64,000 nucleotides of DNA from Arthrobacter sp. KBS0702 (GTDB taxonomy: Bacteria > Actinomycetota > Actinomycetes > Actinomycetales > Micrococcaceae), in the NCBI RefSeq assembly GCF_005937985.2, contig NZ_CP042172.1, positions 2,294,001 to 2,358,000 on the forward strand. The letters are read 5' to 3'. This document shows positions 8,613-16,638 of the stretch, one piece after another; positions within the stretch are counted from its first letter, which is position 1; every line of letters begins with the position of its first letter. The notes under the pieces were generated by a model. It ran no database searches and had not been told where the DNA came from. It was given only the letters and a program-made list of their open reading frames with translations. Position numbers and translations under genes: made by a program.

Positions 8613-9530
8613 TCAGCCGGCCGGTTCCAGCTCGACGTCGAGGCCCAGATCCAGGGCGGTGACGCTGTGCGTGAGGGCACCAATGGAGATGATATCCACG
8701 CCGGCAGCGGCGACCCCGGCCACGGTAGCGAGGCTGACGTTGCCGCTGGCCTCGACCCGGGCCCGCCCGCCGACCAGTTCGACGCCGGCAGCCAGTTCTT
8801 CCGGCGAGAAGTTGTCCAGCATGATCGTGTCCACGCCGGCGGCCAGCACGGGCTCAATCTGCTCCATGCTGTCCACCTCCACCTCGAAGTGCGTGGTGTG
8901 GCCCAGCCGGGCCTTGGCGCCGCGCAGCACCGCGGTGAGCTTCGCCGGGTCTCCCCCGGTCAGCACCGCAAGGTGGTTGTCTTTGGCCAGGACCGCGTCC
9001 GAGAGGCTGAAGCGGTGGTTCGCTCCCCCGCCGCAGCGGACCGCGTAGCGCTCCAGCACCCGGAGCCCCGGCGTCGTCTTCCGGGTGTCGGTGATTCGTG
9101 CGCCGGTGCCGGCCACCAGCGCGACGAACTCCGCGGTACGCGTGGCGATCGCGCTCATCCGCTGGACCAGGTTCAGCGCCACCCTTTCGGCCAGCAGCAC
9201 GCCGCGGGCGTTGCCGGTCACCCGGGCCAGCGCCGCGCCGGCCTCGAAGGCCTCGCCGTCGGCCATGAGCAGCTCGACGACGGCGGCCGGGTCCGCCAGC
9301 TTCATCGCCGCGGCGAACACCTCGCCGCCGCTGAGCACCCCGGGCACCCGGGCTGCCAGCACCGCAGTGGCGCGGGCGTCGGCCGGGATAAGGGTCTGCG
9401 AGGTGATGTCGCCGTAGGGGGCGTCCTCCAGCAGGGCCGCACGGAGCACGGCGTCGACGGCGGCTGCCGGCAGCGAGCCGGCAAGCTCGACGCCGGTCAG
9501 CCCCGGGGTGTCCTGGGTGGTGGTGGTCAT
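8613..9530 (-). CDS. nadC: Nicotinate-nucleotide pyrophosphorylase (carboxylating), quinolinate phosphoribosyltransferase
   Basis: 305 residues. It converts quinolinate and PRPP to nicotinate mononucleotide, CO2 and pyrophosphate, the third step of de novo NAD synthesis. The family motifs are all present: TRKTTPGLR, ERYAVRCGGGANHR, KDNHL, EVEVDS, MLDNFSPEE and EASGNVSL. It is slightly longer than usual because of a Thr-rich N-terminal extension. Its ATG overlaps the nadB stop as ATGA, with AAAGGA upstream, so it is translationally coupled to nadB. Confidence 0.95.
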   Translation of the reverse strand: MTTTTQDTPGLTGVELAGSLPAAAVDAVLRAALLEDAPYGDITSQTLIPADARATAVLAARVPGVLSGGEVFAAAMKLADPAAVVELLMADGEAFEAGAALARVTGNARGVLLAERVALNLVQRMSAIATRTAEFVALVAGTGARITDTRKTTPGLRVLERYAVRCGGGANHRFSLSDAVLAKDNHLAVLTGGDPAKLTAVLRGAKARLGHTTHFEVEVDSMEQIEPVLAAGVDTIMLDNFSPEELAAGVELVGGRARVEASGNVSLATVAGVAAAGVDIISIGALTHSVTALDLGLDVELEPAG

Positions 9531-11278
9531 GAGGAAATCCTTTGCATGGAGGGGGTTGGTGCGGAGGCCGGGTCGGTATCGGCCCGGTGGTGGGCGCCCA
9601 CGGATGCCGTCCGGTTCCGGGCGGCATCCACGAGCAGTCGAGCAGCCAGCAGCAGGTTGCGGTCCTCGTGCTCCCGCGGGTCTTCCGAGTCCGGCACCGT
9701 CCCAGGGGGGACGACGGCGGCCCAGTCGGCAAGCCGCTCCGCGGCGGCATCAAGCTCAACGCCACTGCGCAACACCCCGGCCCGCGCGGTCATCAACCGC
9801 CCCAAACCCTCCCGAGAAAACTCCCCAGAACCGGGCCCTGACTTCACGACAACTTCGGGCAAACCGGACTGGTGGGGTTCCCGGCCGGCACTTACGGAAC
9901 GTTGGCCACCGTCGTTCGATGGCGTTCCGGAAGCGTGCGTCAAGGGGAGGCCGCTTGCGGCCGAGACAGCACGCGGAGGAACGGCGTCGGACGACGCCCC
10001 AACTGACGTCCAGCCCGTTTCGTCACGGAGGAAGTCCTCCACGGCCCGCCGCCCGAACACCAACCCTTCGAGCAGCGAGTTGCTGGCCAGCCGGTTGGCT
10101 CCCTGGGCCCCGGTGCAGGCGGCCTCGCCCGCGGCGTAGAGCCCCGGCACCGAGGTGCGGCCCCAGAGGTCGGTGGCGATCCCGCCCATCCAGTAGTGGG
10201 CGGCCGGGGACACCGGCAGCGCTTCGGCGGTCCAGTCGTAGCCGGCGGCCCGGGTCCGGGCGGTGATGGTCGGGAAACGACGGGCCAGGAACCCGGCCCC
10301 GCGGCTGGCTTCGATCCCCCGGGCGTCCAGGTACACCGGGCTGTCCGCCGGCTGCCCGGTTGCCGCCAGGTGCAGGGCAATGCTGCGGGAGACGACGTCG
10401 CGCGGGGCCAGCTCGGCGTCCGGGTGGTAGTCGGGCATAAAGCGGTGGCCGGCGGCGTCCAGCAGCACGGCCCCCTCCCCGCGCACCGCCTCCGAGATCA
10501 GCAGCGACGGCGGCCCGCCGGGTGCCTCGGCGGCGGCCAGCGTGGTGGGGTGGAACTGGAAGAACTCCAGGTCACGGACCGCTGCGCCCGCACGCCAGGC
10601 CAGGGCAAGGCCGTCGGCGGTGGCAACGGCGGGGTTGCTGGTGCGGGCAAACAGCCGCCCGGCGCCGCCGGTGGCGAGCAGCACGGCGTCGGCCTCCAGC
10701 CGCCTCCGTTGTCCGCTGGCCAGGAAGGCGACCCCGGTGACGGCCCCCGTAGGGGCTGCCGGATGGTCGCCGTCGGTGAGCAGTTCGGTCACAAAGGCGC
10801 CGGTCTCAACCCGGAGCCGACCCTGGACGGCGCGCTCCAGCACGGCGGCCACGAGGCCTCGGGCGATCCAGGCACCGGTCGCATCGCCGCCGGCGTGCAG
10901 GATGCGGGCGGCCGAATGCGCGGCTTCCAGGCCCAGCGCCGGTCCGCCGTCCGAGCGGACGTCGAAGTTCACGCCGAAGCGCCGCAGCCCGGCGATGTCC
11001 CGCACGGCCTCGGTGCATAGGATCCGGACGGCGTCGGGATTGTTCAGCCCGGCCCCGGCCGCGACGGTGTCGGCAATATGGGCCTCTACCGAGTCTCCCG
11101 GCGCGGCCTCAGCCGGCGCCAGCACCGCGGACACCCCGCCCTGGGCGTAGAAGGTGTTGCTCGCCTCGAGCGAGCCCTTGGTCAGCAGCACCACCTCGGC
11201 GGCCGGCGCTTCGGAGGCGAGGAGCGCCGCATACAGCCCGGCGATCCCGCTCCCGACGACGACGAGTCGCCTGGTCAC
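9527..11278 (-). CDS. nadB: L-aspartate oxidase with an inserted segment
   Basis: 583 residues. It oxidises L-aspartate to iminoaspartate using FAD, feeding NadA. The N-terminal dinucleotide site VVVGSGIAGLYAAL, the SNTFYAQGGVSAVL segment, LATGGAGRLF, FQFHPTTL and the AAGEAACTGAQGANRLASNS region identify the family. The GTG start at 11278 overlaps the nadA stop. The protein is longer than usual: between FLRDE (about residue 424) and the conserved FSREGLGRLM (from residue 487) lies a Ser/Gly/Pro-rich stretch of about 60 residues I cannot match to NadB, encoded by DNA visibly less GC-rich than its surroundings. The frame is intact, so the enzyme may still work. Confidence 0.95.
   Translation of the reverse strand: MTRRLVVVGSGIAGLYAALLASEAPAAEVVLLTKGSLEASNTFYAQGGVSAVLAPAEAAPGDSVEAHIADTVAAGAGLNNPDAVRILCTEAVRDIAGLRRFGVNFDVRSDGGPALGLEAAHSAARILHAGGDATGAWIARGLVAAVLERAVQGRLRVETGAFVTELLTDGDHPAAPTGAVTGVAFLASGQRRRLEADAVLLATGGAGRLFARTSNPAVATADGLALAWRAGAAVRDLEFFQFHPTTLAAAEAPGGPPSLLISEAVRGEGAVLLDAAGHRFMPDYHPDAELAPRDVVSRSIALHLAATGQPADSPVYLDARGIEASRGAGFLARRFPTITARTRAAGYDWTAEALPVSPAAHYWMGGIATDLWGRTSVPGLYAAGEAACTGAQGANRLASNSLLEGLVFGRRAVEDFLRDETGWTSVGASSDAVPPRAVSAASGLPLTHASGTPSNDGGQRSVSAGREPHQSGLPEVVVKSGPGSGEFSREGLGRLMTARAGVLRSGVELDAAAERLADWAAVVPPGTVPDSEDPREHEDRNLLLAARLLVDAARNRTASVGAHHRADTDPASAPTPSMQRISS
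9821..10010 (-). other. Possible inserted repeat-like segment within nadB
   Basis: This stretch encodes the extra NadB residues (including GTPSNDGGQRSVSAG and EPHQSGLPEVVVKSG). It is in frame, lies at a domain boundary and has lower GC than the flanks. It resembles in-frame protein-coding repeat insertions known from other bacteria. I found no second copy in the window; identity as a repeat is a hypothesis. Confidence 0.35.
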
Positions 11279-12585
11279 GGTCGCGCCGCCAGCATGCGTT
11301 CGAGGGCCACCCGGGCGGGGACCGCGACGTCGTCCGCCACCGTGATCCGGTTGACCACCTCGCCGCGGACCAGGGCCTCCAGCACCCAGGCCAGGTAGCC
11401 GGGGTGGATGCGGTACATCGTGGAGCAGGGGCAGATCACGGGGTCCAGGCAGAAGATGGTGTGCTGCGGGTATTCCGCGGCCAGCCGGTTGACCAGGTTG
11501 ATCTCGGTGCCGACGGCGAAGACCGTGGGTTCGGTGGCGGCGGCGATGGCCTTGCGGATGAAGTCCGTGGAGCCGGCCGAGTCGGCTGCGTCCACCACCG
11601 GCATGGGGCATTCGGGGTGAACGATGACCTGCACGCCCGGGAAGTCGGCGCGCGCCTTCTCGATCTGGGCCACGCTGAAGCGCTTGTGGACCGAGCAGAA
11701 GCCATGCCACAGGATCACCCGCGAGTCCTGCAGGGCGCGTTCGTCGTTGCCGCCTAGCTCCTTGCGCGGATTCCACATCGGCATCTGCTCCAGCGGCACA
11801 CCCATGGCTTTGGCGGTGTTGCGGCCCAGGTGCTGGTCGGGGAAGAACAGCACGCGCTGGCCCCGTTCAAAAGCCCATTCCAGCACCGTGGCGGCGTTCG
11901 AGGAGGTGCAGACGATTCCGCCGTGCTCGCCGCAGAAGCCCTTGAGCGCTGCGGAGGAGTTCATGTAGGTGACCGGGATGACCGGGACCCGGCCCTCGGC
12001 GTCGGGCTCGGTGCCGAACAGCTCCTCCAGCTGCTCCCAGCACTCGGTCACCGAATCGATGTCCGCCATGTCCGCCATTGAGCAGCCGGCGGCGAGGTTG
12101 GGCAGGATCACGGCCTGCTCGGGCGCGGAGAGGATGTCCGCGGTCTCGGCCATGAAGTGCACTCCGCAGAAGATGATCGCCTCGGCGTCCGGCCGGGTCA
12201 GGGCAGCGTTGGCGAGCTGGAAGGAGTCGCCCACGAAGTCGGCGTACTGGATCACCTCGTCGCGCTGGTAGAAGTGGCCCAGGATGACGGCCCGGTCCCC
12301 CAGCGCCGCCTTCGCCGCCCGGATCCGGGCGTCCAGTTCGGCGTCGCCGGCCAGGCGGTATTCCTCCGGAAGCTGCCCCTGCCGGGGCGTCGACGGCGGG
12401 GCGACATCGGCTGCGGAGGCGCCCGGGCCGTACGCCGGGACACCGGCCAGGGCCTCGGCGAGGTCGAAGTCCCACGGGCCGCGGGCCAGGGCCGGGCTGC
12501 AGGTCGAACCTGCCGCGGCTGCTGGTGCCTGGCCTGCGGCCTGTTCGCGCGTAATCAGCTGGATCGCCGTGTTGACGCTGCTCAT
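11275..12585 (-). CDS. nadA: Quinolinate synthase
   Basis: 436 residues. It condenses iminoaspartate with dihydroxyacetone phosphate to quinolinate using a 4Fe-4S cluster. Cluster cysteines are visible in IIFCGVHFMAETAD (Cys140), in VIVHPECPMPV and in the C-terminal VICPCSTMYRIHPGYL. HFYQRDEVIQYADFVGDS marks the first repeat. An N-terminal extension of about 90 residues precedes the conserved core, as in other actinobacterial NadA proteins. AGGAG precedes the ATG, which overlaps the upstream regulator stop as ATGA; the stop overlaps nadB as GTGA. Confidence 0.95.
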   Translation of the reverse strand: MSSVNTAIQLITREQAAGQAPAAAAGSTCSPALARGPWDFDLAEALAGVPAYGPGASAADVAPPSTPRQGQLPEEYRLAGDAELDARIRAAKAALGDRAVILGHFYQRDEVIQYADFVGDSFQLANAALTRPDAEAIIFCGVHFMAETADILSAPEQAVILPNLAAGCSMADMADIDSVTECWEQLEELFGTEPDAEGRVPVIPVTYMNSSAALKGFCGEHGGIVCTSSNAATVLEWAFERGQRVLFFPDQHLGRNTAKAMGVPLEQMPMWNPRKELGGNDERALQDSRVILWHGFCSVHKRFSVAQIEKARADFPGVQVIVHPECPMPVVDAADSAGSTDFIRKAIAAATEPTVFAVGTEINLVNRLAAEYPQHTIFCLDPVICPCSTMYRIHPGYLAWVLEALVRGEVVNRITVADDVAVPARVALERMLAARP

Positions 12586-13424
12586 GGTGTGCTCCTGTTG
12601 TCTGGATCGAGGCCGGGGCGGCCGGTGAAGCGGTAGAGGCGGGGCGGGCGGTGCTTGCCGCCCTGGAGGTATTCGTCGGTTTCTTCGATTTCCGGGGTGG
12701 CCTTGATCTGGCGGCGGAAGTTGGCCGGATCCAGTTCGCGGTCCAGGACTGCCTCGTAGACCTCGCGGACCTGCGCAAGGGTGAAGTACTCGCCGAGCAG
12801 GTGGTAGGCGATCGAGCCGTAGGCCATCTTGTTCCGCAGCCGCCAGAGCGCGTAGTCGACGATTGCGTTGTGGTCGAAAGCCAGGTCGCCGAGACGGTCC
12901 GCCCGGAACCAGCGGACATTTTCGGATTCGTCGGCCAGCGCGGCCTCGGTGGGCTGGACCAGCGCCCAGTAGACAATCGAGACCACCCGCTGGGTGGGCG
13001 AGCGGTGCAGGCCGCCGAAGGCATAGAGCTGTTCGAGGTAGCTGGGCGCCAGCCCGGTGGTCTCGCGCAGGTTGCGGGAGGCCGCGTCCTGCAGCGACTC
13101 CGCATGTGTCAGCGGGCCGCCGGGGAGGGCCCACTGGTTCTTAAAGGGTTCGCGGATCCGGCGCACCAGCGGGATCCACAGGGTGGGGCGGCCGGTGCGT
13201 TCACTGGGGCGCAACGCGAAAATCACCGTGGAAATGGCCAGCGACGGCGGCGCGAGCTGGCGCTCGGAGACGTTGGCTGGTGAGGTGTAGACGGTGATCG
13301 ACCCCCGCGTTCCGGGATCCTGGCCAGCCCCTGCGGACCGCCCGGACGGTTCCGGCCCGACCGCCGGAGTAGTTATAGTCAAATTGACTAGAACTAATTC
13401 TACGACGCCGGAGGCCCGGCGCAA
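12582..13424 (-). CDS. nrtR: NrtR-type Nudix transcriptional regulator of NAD synthesis (start uncertain)
   Basis: A Nudix domain (FKNQWALPGGPLTHAE through NLRETTGL) is followed by the winged-helix domain with EYFTLAQVREVYEAVL and FRRQIKATPEIEETDEY, the architecture of NrtR regulators that sense ADP-ribose or related NAD metabolites and repress NAD genes. It heads the nadA-nadB-nadC-cysteine desulfurase operon and overlaps nadA by 4 bp. The outermost possible start is a TTG at 13424, giving 280 residues; that is longer than the family and would lie upstream of the probable operator at 13376-13390. No good ATG or GTG exists nearer the domain, so the true N-terminus is unclear. The real start probably lies close to SPANVSERQL. 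Confidence 0.8.
   Translation of the reverse strand: MRRASGVVELVLVNLTITTPAVGPEPSGRSAGAGQDPGTRGSITVYTSPANVSERQLAPPSLAISTVIFALRPSERTGRPTLWIPLVRRIREPFKNQWALPGGPLTHAESLQDAASRNLRETTGLAPSYLEQLYAFGGLHRSPTQRVVSIVYWALVQPTEAALADESENVRWFRADRLGDLAFDHNAIVDYALWRLRNKMAYGSIAYHLLGEYFTLAQVREVYEAVLDRELDPANFRRQIKATPEIEETDEYLQGGKHRPPRLYRFTGRPGLDPDNRSTP
13376..13390. promoter_or_regulatory. Palindromic operator, probable NrtR box
   Basis: TAGTCAA-A-TTGACTA is a perfect 7-1-7 palindrome. On the minus strand it overlaps a TATAAC -10-like hexamer (13372-13377) and follows TAGAAT (13397-13402). NrtR operators in actinobacteria are palindromes of this general type, so NAD-dependent repression of the operon is likely. 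Binding is inferred. Confidence 0.6.
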
Positions 13425-13455
13425 AATGTTTCAGCCCGGCGCCGCACGACGGCGG

Positions 13456-13929
13456 CTATTGCTGCTGGGCGGCAGCCTCCAGCAGGGGCAGGGTGCGGCC
13501 CTGGAAATGGGTGTTGAGCACGATCACCGAGGAAGAGCGCAGTACGGTGCGGGTTGCGATCATGGCGTCCAGCACGCGCTGCAGGTCCGAGTTGGAGCGT
13601 GCCGCGATGCGGGCCATGAGGTCCGATCCGCCGGACACCGTATGGATCTCGATCAGCTCGGGAATCCGGGCGAGTGCCTCCACAACGGCGTCGTGCCCGA
13701 GGTCCTGGTTGATGGTCAGGGAGCAGAAAGCCACGACCGGATAGCCGAAGCGGGCCGGGTCCGGCTGCGGCACCCACGATCCGATGACGCCGCTGTCCTG
13801 CATCCGGTCCAGCCGCGACTGTACGGTGGCGCGGGCGACCTTAAGCACCCGGGACGCCTCCAGGACGGAGGACCGTGGGGAGTCCGTGAAGAATCGGACA
13901 ATTTTGGCATCCAGCGGGTCGACGTTCAC
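13456..13929 (-). CDS. Lrp/AsnC family transcriptional regulator
   Basis: 157 residues. An N-terminal helix-turn-helix (LDAKIVRFFTDSP through VARATVQSRLDRM) is followed by the RAM ligand-binding domain (HTVSGGSDLMARIAA). These proteins form octamers and respond to amino acids. The GTG start has a GGAAGC site upstream. It is divergent from the amino-acid permease at 14103 with 173 bp between them, so it most likely controls that permease, and perhaps the 2-oxoacid dehydrogenase genes that follow it. It ends 31 bp ahead of the outermost possible NrtR start. Confidence 0.9.
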   Translation of the reverse strand: MNVDPLDAKIVRFFTDSPRSSVLEASRVLKVARATVQSRLDRMQDSGVIGSWVPQPDPARFGYPVVAFCSLTINQDLGHDAVVEALARIPELIEIHTVSGGSDLMARIAARSNSDLQRVLDAMIATRTVLRSSSVIVLNTHFQGRTLPLLEAAAQQQ

Positions 13930-14102
13930 TTCAGCTTCCTTGCCTGCAGGGTTTCAACAGCACACATCGTCGCGATCCGGGCCGGGCGATGAACAAACTG
14001 CAACCATGCTCTCACGCCGCCCGCGCTAAAGGGCCCCGCCGGGGCGGTAAATTCGTATGGTCCCAAAAGGACGCCACCACCACCGTAAGAAGGTTCGCCA
14101 GC

Positions 14103-15476
14103 ATGACAACGATGTCCCCCGCGGAGCGCCCGGCCCTGAAACTCGGCCACAGCATGAAGCCCCGCCAGCTCACCATGATGGGACTCGGGAGCGCCATCGG
14201 CGCGGGCCTGTTCCTCGGATCGGGGGCCGGGATCCAGGCCGCCGGCCCGGCCGTCCTGATCTCCTATCTGGTCGCCGGCACCCTGATCATCATCGTGATG
14301 TGGGCCCTCGGCGAGATGGCCGCGGCCAACCCGAACAGCGGCGCGTTCTCCGTCTACGCCGAACGGGCCCTGGGCAGGACTGCCGGCGCCACCGTGGGCT
14401 GGCTCTGGTGGCTGCAGCTCGTCGTCGTCATCGCCGCCGAGGCGCTCGGTGCGGCCGGACTGCTCTTTACGGTCTGGCCGGTGATCCCGGTGTGGGGGCT
14501 GGCCCTGGTCTTCATGGTGCTCTTCACCGCCATCAACCTCGCCGGGGTGAAGAACTTCGGCGAGTTCGAATTCTGGTTCGCGATCCTCAAGGTTGCCGCC
14601 ATCCTGCTGTTCCTGGCCATCGGCGCCGCGCTGCTCCTAGGCTGGCTGCCGGACGTGCCCAGCCCGGGGTTGCACAACTTCACCGCCGACTTCGCCCCCG
14701 CGGGCCTGGGCGGCATCGCCACCGCCCTGTTCGTGGTGATCTTCGCCTTCGGCGGCACCGAAATCGTCAGCGTCGCCGCGGCCGAGACGGAGAACCCTGA
14801 ACGCAGCGTCGGCCACGCGATCCGCACCGTTGTCTGGCGCATCCTGGTGTTCTACATCGGCTCCGTCTTCGTCATCGCCGCCGTGCTGCCCTCGACGTCG
14901 GCGGCGCTCAAGTCACCGTTCGCGGGCGTGCTGGATCTGGCCCGTATTCCGGGCGCCGGGGCGGCAATCACGCTGGTCGCCGTCGTCGCCCTGCTCTCGG
15001 CCCTGAACGCGAACCTCTACGGCGCCTCCCGGATGGCCTACTCCTTGTCACAGCGCGGCGAGGCCCCCAGGTTCCTGTCGCGGCTGAACGAGGCCCGTGT
15101 TCCCGTCATCGCCGTCGGCATTTCGGTGGCGTTCGGCTTCCTGGCGGCGGTGCTTGAACTGCTGTTCCCGGAGCGGATCCTCCCGGCCCTGTTCCAGCTG
15201 GTGGGTTCGACCTGCCTCGTGGTGTGGGGCTCGGCGCTGGTGTCCCAGTTGATCCTGCGGCGCCGGGCGGACCGCGCCGGCACCGAACTGCCGCTGCGGA
15301 TGAAGGGGTTCCCCGGGCTGACCATTTTCGGGCTGGTCTTGCTCGCCCTGATCTTCGCCGTCGGCTTCAGCAGCCCGGACAGCAGCAGGCAGCTCTTCAG
15401 CACCATGGCGTTGATCGCGGGCATCGCCGCCGCATGCTGGATCGGCGCCCGGATCAGCGGCCGGCGCCCGAGCTGA
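14103..15476 (+). CDS. APC family amino-acid permease
   Basis: 457 residues with about twelve hydrophobic helices. The first helix begins LTMMGLGSAIGAGLFLGSG, the substrate-binding signature of the amino acid-polyamine-organocation family, and the GEMAAANPNSGAFSVYA loop marks the amino-acid transporter (GABA/proline/aromatic type) branch. It imports an amino acid by proton symport. The ATG at 14103 has an AAGAAGG site upstream; the frame is open further back but without support. Divergence from an Lrp regulator suggests amino-acid-controlled uptake. The substrate is unknown. Confidence 0.88.
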   Translation: MTTMSPAERPALKLGHSMKPRQLTMMGLGSAIGAGLFLGSGAGIQAAGPAVLISYLVAGTLIIIVMWALGEMAAANPNSGAFSVYAERALGRTAGATVGWLWWLQLVVVIAAEALGAAGLLFTVWPVIPVWGLALVFMVLFTAINLAGVKNFGEFEFWFAILKVAAILLFLAIGAALLLGWLPDVPSPGLHNFTADFAPAGLGGIATALFVVIFAFGGTEIVSVAAAETENPERSVGHAIRTVVWRILVFYIGSVFVIAAVLPSTSAALKSPFAGVLDLARIPGAGAAITLVAVVALLSALNANLYGASRMAYSLSQRGEAPRFLSRLNEARVPVIAVGISVAFGFLAAVLELLFPERILPALFQLVGSTCLVVWGSALVSQLILRRRADRAGTELPLRMKGFPGLTIFGLVLLALIFAVGFSSPDSSRQLFSTMALIAGIAAACWIGARISGRRPS

Positions 15477-15600
15477 CCCGCAGACCATTCCTATACAAAT
15501 TGCCAACTTCATCAACGCCGGACCGGTAAGCTTTGCGCAGAGTGGTCAGCCTTTGCTGGACTGATTGCCTAACTTCGGGCCCGTGACTAGGGTCACAGGC

Positions 15601-16638
15601 ATGGACACACTCCCCCTCGCGGCAACCGGCGACGACGCCGGCCCGCTTACTTCCGCCCAGCTGCGCGAGCTGTATTCGCTGATGGTCGCGGTGCGGCACC
15701 TGGACACCTCCGCGATCGCCTGGCAGCGGCAGGGCATCATTCCCGGCTACGCCCCTGAACTCGGCCAGGAGGCGGCCCAGGTGGGCAGCGGCTACGCCGT
15801 CGACACCACCCGCGACTTCGTCTTCCCCACCTACCGCGAGATGGGCGTCGCCCGGACCATGGGCGTGGACATGGTGGGCTACATGTCCACCCACAAGGCC
15901 ACCTGGCATGGCGGCCTGTACGACCCGGTGGAGTCCCGGCTCGCCCCGATCCAGGCCGTCGTCGCCGGATCCGTGCTGCACGCCGTCGGCTGGGCCCACG
16001 GCCAGACCTTGGACCAAAAGGACGGCGTGGCGCTGACGTACTTCGGCGACGGAGCCTCCTCGCAGGGCGACGTCCACGAGGCGATGAACTTCGCCGCCGT
16101 GATGAAGGCACCCGTGGTCTTTTTCGTGCAGAACAACGGCTGGGCCATCTCGGTCCCCACCGACCGCCAGGTGGCCGGCGGCTCGGTCGCCGCCCGCGCG
16201 GCCGGCTACGGCATGCCGGCGCTGCAGATCGACGGCAACGACGTCGTCGCCGTCGTCGAGGCGACCCGCCGCGCCTTCGCCCACGCCCGCTCCGGTAACG
16301 GCCCCGTCCTGATCGAGGCCATGACCTACCGCCGCGGCCCACACTCGACCTCGGATGACCCCGGCCGCTACCGCTCCCTCGACGAGGAGCGCGACGGCGC
16401 CGGCGAGGACCCGCTGGAGCGGCTCAGGCAACGGCTGCTGGCGGACGGGATGGCGGACGAGGCGTTCTTCGCCGACGCGCTGGCCGCCGCCAAGGCCGAG
16501 GAGGAGCAGATCCGCACCGGCATCCAGGCCCTTGGCCCGCGCCCCGGAGCCGAAATGTTTGACCTGGTCTTCCAGGAAACCACCCCGGCCCTGCAGGCCC
16601 AGGCCGCCAACTGGCGCGAGGAGTCCGAACATGTCTAA
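15601..16638 (+). CDS. 2-oxoacid dehydrogenase E1 component, alpha subunit (branched-chain/pyruvate/acetoin type)
   Basis: 345 residues from the ATG at 15601; a TTG at 15565 would add 12 residues. The thiamine diphosphate motif GDGASSQGDVHEAMNFAAV...VQNNGWAIS is complete, and YRRGPHSTSDDP is the phosphorylation-loop-like segment of E1 alpha subunits. With E1 beta it decarboxylates a 2-oxoacid (or cleaves acetoin) and reductively acylates a lipoyl domain. It heads a four-gene operon with E1 beta, a lipoyl protein and an alpha/beta hydrolase. The substrate is not decided: sequence looks like branched-chain oxoacid E1, while the presence of an alpha/beta hydrolase recalls acetoin dehydrogenase clusters. 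Confidence 0.88.
   Translation: MDTLPLAATGDDAGPLTSAQLRELYSLMVAVRHLDTSAIAWQRQGIIPGYAPELGQEAAQVGSGYAVDTTRDFVFPTYREMGVARTMGVDMVGYMSTHKATWHGGLYDPVESRLAPIQAVVAGSVLHAVGWAHGQTLDQKDGVALTYFGDGASSQGDVHEAMNFAAVMKAPVVFFVQNNGWAISVPTDRQVAGGSVAARAAGYGMPALQIDGNDVVAVVEATRRAFAHARSGNGPVLIEAMTYRRGPHSTSDDPGRYRSLDEERDGAGEDPLERLRQRLLADGMADEAFFADALAAAKAEEEQIRTGIQALGPRPGAEMFDLVFQETTPALQAQAANWREESEHV

Noticed and set aside
8667..10139. A 490-codon plus-strand frame opposite nadC and nadB
   Set aside because: Both opposite genes carry full family motifs; this frame has none.
15583..15596. GTGAC-TAGG-GTCAC inverted repeat just before the E1 alpha start
   Set aside because: Short arms and no promoter hexamers at the right spacing; may be chance in GC-rich DNA.
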